DNA of 64,000 nucleotides, taken from assembly GCA_903900265.1 (NCBI GenBank), contig CAIUMM010000076.1, positions 20,590 to 84,589 of the forward strand, in the 5' to 3' direction. The stretch is from an uncultured Pseudomonadota bacterium. Its GTDB lineage: Bacteria > Myxococcota_A > UBA796 > SXON01. The notes under the pieces were generated by a model that was not told the DNA's origin, ran no database searches, and saw only the letters and a program-made list of their open reading frames with translations. Position numbers and translations under genes: made by a program. Shown here piece after piece: positions 60,074 to 64,000 of this stretch (its first letter is position 1; the number at the start of each line of letters is the position of its first letter).

Positions 60074-61651
60074 GTGCGATATTGGCGCACTATGTCTCCA
60101 CGCACCGTCTTGTCCTTCGCGCTCGCCCTCAGCACATTCGCTCCCCCAGCGATCGCCGCTGATCCTCCATCTGGAGCGGCCCCCGCCCAGAGCGCATCCG
60201 GCACCGCTACGACCGTCACCGGGCTGAAGGTCTCCGCGACCGTTCGTCCCGAGGCCCTCGCCGGGTTTCCCGTGGTCGTGGCGCTGAACGTCAAGAATGA
60301 CACCACGGCCACGCAGGCGTTCCCGGACCTCGCAGCGAGGCCCCACCTCGTGCGCTTCTCGATCGTCGGGCCGCGCGGAAAGTCCGAGCGGTACAACACC
60401 CCGCCCGCGTTCGACGTGGCTACGGCCTGGACGCTGCCCGCTCGTTCTGAGCGCAGCGTCCTGCTGGAGATCCCCAGCTCGGACGGGTTCCCCGCCGGCG
60501 ACTACACGATCACCGTGAGCGTTCAAGATCCCGGAGGCGCGCTGCAATTCGCACCGGTAAACCTGACGATCGCCGTCCCACACCCCCTCAAAGGAACTCC
60601 AGTTTGGGAGCCGACGATCGCGCAGAACCTCGGCACGATTTTTCCGTGGGTGCAGGACCGGAGCAACGGAGGCAGCAACCACCCCGCGGCCTTGTACCTG
60701 ATGCACTTTGATGCACGCGCACAAAGCAGGCCTATCGCCCAATATTGGCTGGCCGACCTCACCGCGCCCATCGATCCCCAGCTGTCGCGCTCTCGCCCCG
60801 GCGATTCGTTCTCCCGATATGTGTATTGGCAGGTCCCCGGCGCGGCGACCGCGACCTTTGCCTTCGGAAAGCTCGAAGGGACCTCGCTGCATAGCGGGGT
60901 AAAGTCGGTGTCGCTGCCGTATCCGGCGGCCGATGTGCTCGACCGCGGCGTGACCGACGCCAAGGGCAACCTCGTGCTGCCGCTGTGGCTGCCGTCGCCG
61001 AACGGCAAAGGCGGATCCTTGAAGGCGTGGACGGTCAACGAGCGCGGCGTCCAGACGCTCCGCAGCATCGTCGACCTGCCCACGAGGCCCACGCTGCACG
61101 CCACCGCGATCGACGCAGGCTCCAACCTGCTGCTCGCCATCGCCGTCGCCGGGGGCGTCGACGTCTACCGGGTGGACGGCACGCAGGCGATCGAGATCCC
61201 TGCCCGCGGCACCCGTCACTGGGTGAACGAGGCGGGCTGGACCCCCACCGCGCTCAACTTCGACGTGCTCCCGGACGCGGGGACGCGCCCTGGAGGGCTG
61301 TCGTTGTACACGCTGATGACCAACGCAGCCGGCTCGCCCCCCGCCGACAAATGGAAGTCCCAGTGGACCGATCTCGCAGGCGCGTCGTTCGCGCCCGCGT
61401 CCGGAGCCTGGAAGCTGCCGGGCCAGCTCGAGTCGCTGGTGACCAGCGGATACGGCCCCACCTACGCCCTGTCGAGGGACGCTGCGGGGGCGTTCTGGTA
61501 CCAGCCGCAGGGGGCAGCCCCGGTGGTCGTCGCGGCCCCGCAAGGCGCGACCGATGCGTCGCTGTACATCAGCGCGGAGATCGTGCGCGCGCGCGTGTTT
61601 GGCGGCGCGTCCGTCGTCACCGACGTGACGCTGGGCCCGAAGCAGCAATAG
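60074..61651 (+). CDS. Exported protein with N-terminal Ig-like region, unknown
   Basis: The protein has 525 residues. The GTG at 60074 has a good AGGAGG six bases before it; an ATG at 60092 is also possible. A signal peptide ends near residue 28. Residues about 45-165 look like a CARDB/Ig-like sandwich (LKVSATVRPEALAGFPVVVALNV, LLEIPSSDGFPAGDYTITVSV). The remaining 350 residues are beta-rich, with repeats of about 60 that resemble propeller blades. No catalytic motif is visible. It is likely secreted or periplasmic, and follows the CCA-adding-enzyme gene. Confidence 0.7.
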   Translation: MRYWRTMSPRTVLSFALALSTFAPPAIAADPPSGAAPAQSASGTATTVTGLKVSATVRPEALAGFPVVVALNVKNDTTATQAFPDLAARPHLVRFSIVGPRGKSERYNTPPAFDVATAWTLPARSERSVLLEIPSSDGFPAGDYTITVSVQDPGGALQFAPVNLTIAVPHPLKGTPVWEPTIAQNLGTIFPWVQDRSNGGSNHPAALYLMHFDARAQSRPIAQYWLADLTAPIDPQLSRSRPGDSFSRYVYWQVPGAATATFAFGKLEGTSLHSGVKSVSLPYPAADVLDRGVTDAKGNLVLPLWLPSPNGKGGSLKAWTVNERGVQTLRSIVDLPTRPTLHATAIDAGSNLLLAIAVAGGVDVYRVDGTQAIEIPARGTRHWVNEAGWTPTALNFDVLPDAGTRPGGLSLYTLMTNAAGSPPADKWKSQWTDLAGASFAPASGAWKLPGQLESLVTSGYGPTYALSRDAAGAFWYQPQGAAPVVVAAPQGATDASLYISAEIVRARVFGGASVVTDVTLGPKQQ

Positions 61652-61655
61652 CCGG

Positions 61656-62843
61656 CTACTCCCCCACGCCGGCGCGCTCTACCCGCGCGACGCCGACGCT
61701 CTCCACGAAGCGAAAGCAAAGCTTGCCATTCGCGGCGCCCTTCGGCGGCGCAAACGGCACGTCGAAGTCCTGCCAGTCGCCCGACGTCTTCCACGCCTGC
61801 AACAGCGTGAACGGCGTCGCCCCTGCGGACGCGAGCCCGCCGACCATGTCGTAGGTGCGGATCTCCGCGACAAAACCGGTCCACGCGCGCGCATCGGTCT
61901 GCACCGACTCGACCTTCACGCGCCCACGCACCCGCATGCCCGGCGCCACCGCGAAGGGGTCCGAGCACACCAGCGTGTTGGCAGGCTTGGAGACGTCCAT
62001 CATGAAGCCCCGAAGCACGCCGCTCTCGTCCGGCGCCGGCTTCTCCGGCGCGGAGCTGGGCTCCCGAAACAGGCTGAGCGTAGAGCCCGTGGTGCCCGGA
62101 GGCACGAGGAACGCGAACCCCATCGGCGCGCCGCCCGCGCCGCCGGGCTCGTCTAAGGGCCAGTCCACGGTGATGATCGGCAGCGGCAGCGGCACTGGGA
62201 CGCCCGGGCTCTCCACCACCAAGCGGTCTACCGCGACCGCTCCGGTGGCCTTCACGAACCGCCAGCAGACCTCGCCTTGAACCGCGCCCGCAGGCAGCTC
62301 CACGTCCGCGGACCACTCAACGAACCCCTCGGTGGGAGCGCGGAGGTGCTGCACCCGCACAAAGCGCGCGCCCTCCGGAGAGACGATCTGCTTGGCTTCG
62401 TCGCGCGCCCGGATCTCGACGTCGAGCCCCGTCCACACCTCCGCGGTGGGCGTGACCGAAGGGAGGCTCATCCGCGCGGTGAGCGTGACGCGGTCCTTCA
62501 TCCGCACCGCAGCGGTGCACACCACCGCGTCCCCCGGCTGCGGCACGGCGAGGGTGAAGCCTCGGGCTGTGCCCTCCACCACGCCGGCCTCGGCCGTAGC
62601 GACCGTGCCCGTAGGGATGAAGAAGTTGACCCCGTAGGGAGCGCCGCTGCCGCCGCCGCCAAAATCCATCTCAAAGGCGCGGGACTCTGCGTCCGGCACA
62701 TCGCTGGGGACGTCTGCGACCACCGGCGCTTCCGGCCACGGCGCGACACCGGGCACGTCGACTTCGGAGCCGCACCCTGCCAAGACGCCAAGCAGCCCCG
62801 CACCCAGAGCCCAGCCCGCGCGATGCGCTGCGTGGCACCTCAT
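61656..62843 (-). CDS. Lipoprotein with duplicated beta domain
   Basis: This 395-residue protein has a lipoprotein signal ending LLGVLAGC (Cys24). Two similar halves follow. Each has FxMDFGGGG/DWPLDEPGG, APYGVNFFIPTGT/APMGFAFLVPPGT, ARGFTLAVPQPG/LRGFMMDVSKPA and a C-terminal WTG..EIR, CWRFVK/CFRFVE pair. This is a clear internal duplication of a carbohydrate-binding-like jelly-roll domain. The next gene, encoded upstream on this strand, ends with the same domain. It is probably an outer-membrane surface protein; the ligand is unknown. Confidence 0.8.
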   Translation of the reverse strand: MRCHAAHRAGWALGAGLLGVLAGCGSEVDVPGVAPWPEAPVVADVPSDVPDAESRAFEMDFGGGGSGAPYGVNFFIPTGTVATAEAGVVEGTARGFTLAVPQPGDAVVCTAAVRMKDRVTLTARMSLPSVTPTAEVWTGLDVEIRARDEAKQIVSPEGARFVRVQHLRAPTEGFVEWSADVELPAGAVQGEVCWRFVKATGAVAVDRLVVESPGVPVPLPLPIITVDWPLDEPGGAGGAPMGFAFLVPPGTTGSTLSLFREPSSAPEKPAPDESGVLRGFMMDVSKPANTLVCSDPFAVAPGMRVRGRVKVESVQTDARAWTGFVAEIRTYDMVGGLASAGATPFTLLQAWKTSGDWQDFDVPFAPPKGAANGKLCFRFVESVGVARVERAGVGE

Positions 62844-64000
62844 TCCGCATCCGCCGGGGCGTCGACCGCGAGCACCTCAAACCAATCCACCGCCAGCCGC
62901 GCCGGCACTGCGCCGTTGACCTTCAAGCAGATGCGCACCTGCTTGGCGTCGGCGGGCGTGCGAAAATCAAAGCGATCGACGCGCCAAGAGGTGCCGCTCG
63001 CCGCGGTGAGCGGACGCTCCATCACCGGCGAGCCGCCCAGCTGCATGACCTTGCCATCGGCGTCCGCCATGCGCGCCTCAAAGAAGATCCAGGTACGTCC
63101 TTCGATTCCTGCGCCGCTTTGGTAGTCCGCGCGCCAACGCGCCCGAATCGCCATCGACGGCGAGGCGGGGACGAGCGGGGCACACGCCAACGCCGTGCTC
63201 CGGTCCGCCGTCGTCGCTAACGTCAGCGCCGTGAAGGCATCGACCGTGTCCATCTGCGCGGAGGGCTCGGATACCGTCCCGCCGGCGTCGGTCCAATCGG
63301 AGGGCAGCACCTCGCCGTCCAGCGCCCACATCGAAGCCCCGTCCAGCACGCGCTGCGTTCCGATCGGCGCGGCCGCTGGAGGCGGGGGCGCCTGAGCCTC
63401 ACGCAGCGGCGGCAAAGGCGCGATGGCCGGAGGAGGGCCCCCGCCGGGCGCGCGCGGCAACAGCGCCATCAAGCGACCCGACCCGGGGCCGGTGCCGCAC
63501 AGGTACGGCCAGGTCACAAGGCGCGCGCAGTTCGCTGCGTCTAACGCACGTTGTTGCTCTTCCTTGCGCCCTAACTTGTCGAGCGCCTTCGCCATTCCGG
63601 TCCAGGACTGCGCGATCGACGCGCCCGACCAACGCCATGCGCGGGTGATCGCGACGGCGTGCTCGAACGCAGCCAACGACGCCGCATAATCCTCCTGTCG
63701 CAGCGCGATCTCGGCGAGGATCAGCGCAGCAGCAGGATGAGCGACGAGGATGCCCTCCGCCCGGCTGGCCCACAACCGCGCTTCGTCCAGCTTGTTCGCG
63801 GCCATCGCGCGCTGGGCGAGCTCCAACTGGAAGGGCACGTAGCCACGCCCGTCTCGCCCACCGACGTCGGCGAGGTGCCGTACCCACGCGTTCAACGCGG
63901 TGCAGCCCTCGCCCGGCGCTGCGTACACCACCTGACGAAACGCTGTGTTGAACGTACACTCAGAGGAGTACCGCGCGGTGACGACCCCATCGACCCACTC
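62840..64000 (-). CDS. Protein with TPR-like and jelly-roll domains (5' end outside window)
   Basis: The frame is open to the end of the window. The ORF start at 63931 is an internal GTG, since codons continue upstream (EWVDGVVTARYSSECTFNTA). The N-terminal part has helical repeats with TPR character (DEARLWASRAEGILVAHPAAALILAEIALRQEDYAA). A Pro-rich linker follows, then a C-terminal domain with WIFFEARMAD and VRICLKVNGAVPARLAVDWFEV. This domain is similar to each half of the next lipoprotein. The stop overlaps that lipoprotein's start by four bases, so they form one unit. It could be the C-terminus of a membrane O-antigen-ligase-type protein, but the missing part prevents a decision. Confidence 0.65.
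   Translation of the reverse strand, partial: EWVDGVVTARYSSECTFNTAFRQVVYAAPGEGCTALNAWVRHLADVGGRDGRGYVPFQLELAQRAMAANKLDEARLWASRAEGILVAHPAAALILAEIALRQEDYAASLAAFEHAVAITRAWRWSGASIAQSWTGMAKALDKLGRKEEQQRALDAANCARLVTWPYLCGTGPGSGRLMALLPRAPGGGPPPAIAPLPPLREAQAPPPPAAAPIGTQRVLDGASMWALDGEVLPSDWTDAGGTVSEPSAQMDTVDAFTALTLATTADRSTALACAPLVPASPSMAIRARWRADYQSGAGIEGRTWIFFEARMADADGKVMQLGGSPVMERPLTAASGTSWRVDRFDFRTPADAKQVRICLKVNGAVPARLAVDWFEVLAVDAPADAE

Noticed and set aside
59912..61648. 578-codon minus-strand ORF opposite the exported protein
   Set aside because: No ribosome-binding site or family features; the plus-strand gene has a strong AGGAGG and a signal peptide.

Overview
The window is a dense, high-GC bacterial chromosome segment that starts and ends inside genes. 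A member of the Myxococcota or a related deltaproteobacterial lineage is the best guess. The support is indirect: GC-rich third codon positions, many lipoproteins and secreted proteins of unknown function, an FG-GAP lipoprotein, a beta-helix protein with a MYXO-CTERM-like tail (GCGC motif, hydrophobic segment, Arg cluster), a DUF1501/planctomycete-cytochrome-type operon, and MCE transport genes. There is no rRNA, CRISPR array, insertion sequence or phage module. Almost every base is coding and no gene-free stretch exceeds about 220 bases. Start codons often overlap the preceding stop (ATGA, GTGA, TTGA), and several convergent genes overlap at their 3' ends.

Layout. 1-8.6 kb: 3' part of a GT4 glycosyltransferase, an FG-GAP lipoprotein, a pyroglutamyl-peptidase-like enzyme, an M32 carboxypeptidase, a RecB-nuclease/Fe-S helicase fusion and a CPA2 antiporter. 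8.7-12.6 kb: pheT, a DUF962 membrane protein and a membrane-anchored coiled-coil protein. 12.6-16.8 kb (minus strand): a four-gene exported operon with a CxxCH lipoprotein, a Tat-exported DUF1501 protein, a DUF1549/1588-like haem protein and a Tyr-rich lipoprotein. 16.9-19.5 kb: rpsD with its terminator, a small unknown gene, a TrmK-like methyltransferase and a freestanding B3/B4 (PheT editing-like) protein. 19.6-25.2 kb: an FHA-like membrane protein, two exported proteins and a TerB-FHA-ABCG transporter.

25.2-33 kb: htpX, a GT-C-like membrane protein, an acyl-CoA synthetase, and a translation cluster of ylxR-L7Ae, infB and ylxP. 33-37.5 kb: a flippase-like protein, then larB-larC-PAS-Usp, which probably form one operon. 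37.5-43.8 kb: the beta-helix MYXO-CTERM protein, fhs, and two P-type ATPase pieces of different subfamilies joined out of frame. 43.8-46.4 kb: mlaE-mlaF-mlaD. Then come tRNA-Arg(TCT), an SRPBCC-like exported protein, an isovaleryl-CoA-dehydrogenase-like enzyme, DUF1295 and other membrane proteins, and uppP. 51-55 kb: a second MCE protein beside a large ABC-2-type membrane protein, and two exported proteins. 55-56.6 kb: a DnaC-like ATPase with an overlapping partner gene. 56.6-60 kb: an acidic outer-membrane-type protein, a ubiquitin-like/4-TM/RING-like protein and a CCA-adding-enzyme homologue. 60-64 kb: exported proteins of unknown role, two of them sharing a duplicated C-terminal domain.

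The most unusual items are the ubiquitin-like plus RING-like membrane protein at 57888-58793, the P-type ATPase junction near 42.29 kb, the TerB-FHA-ABC transporter with its FHA-like neighbour, and the DnaC-like ATPase with its unrecognised partner. All assignments come from reading the sequence; no database search was possible.
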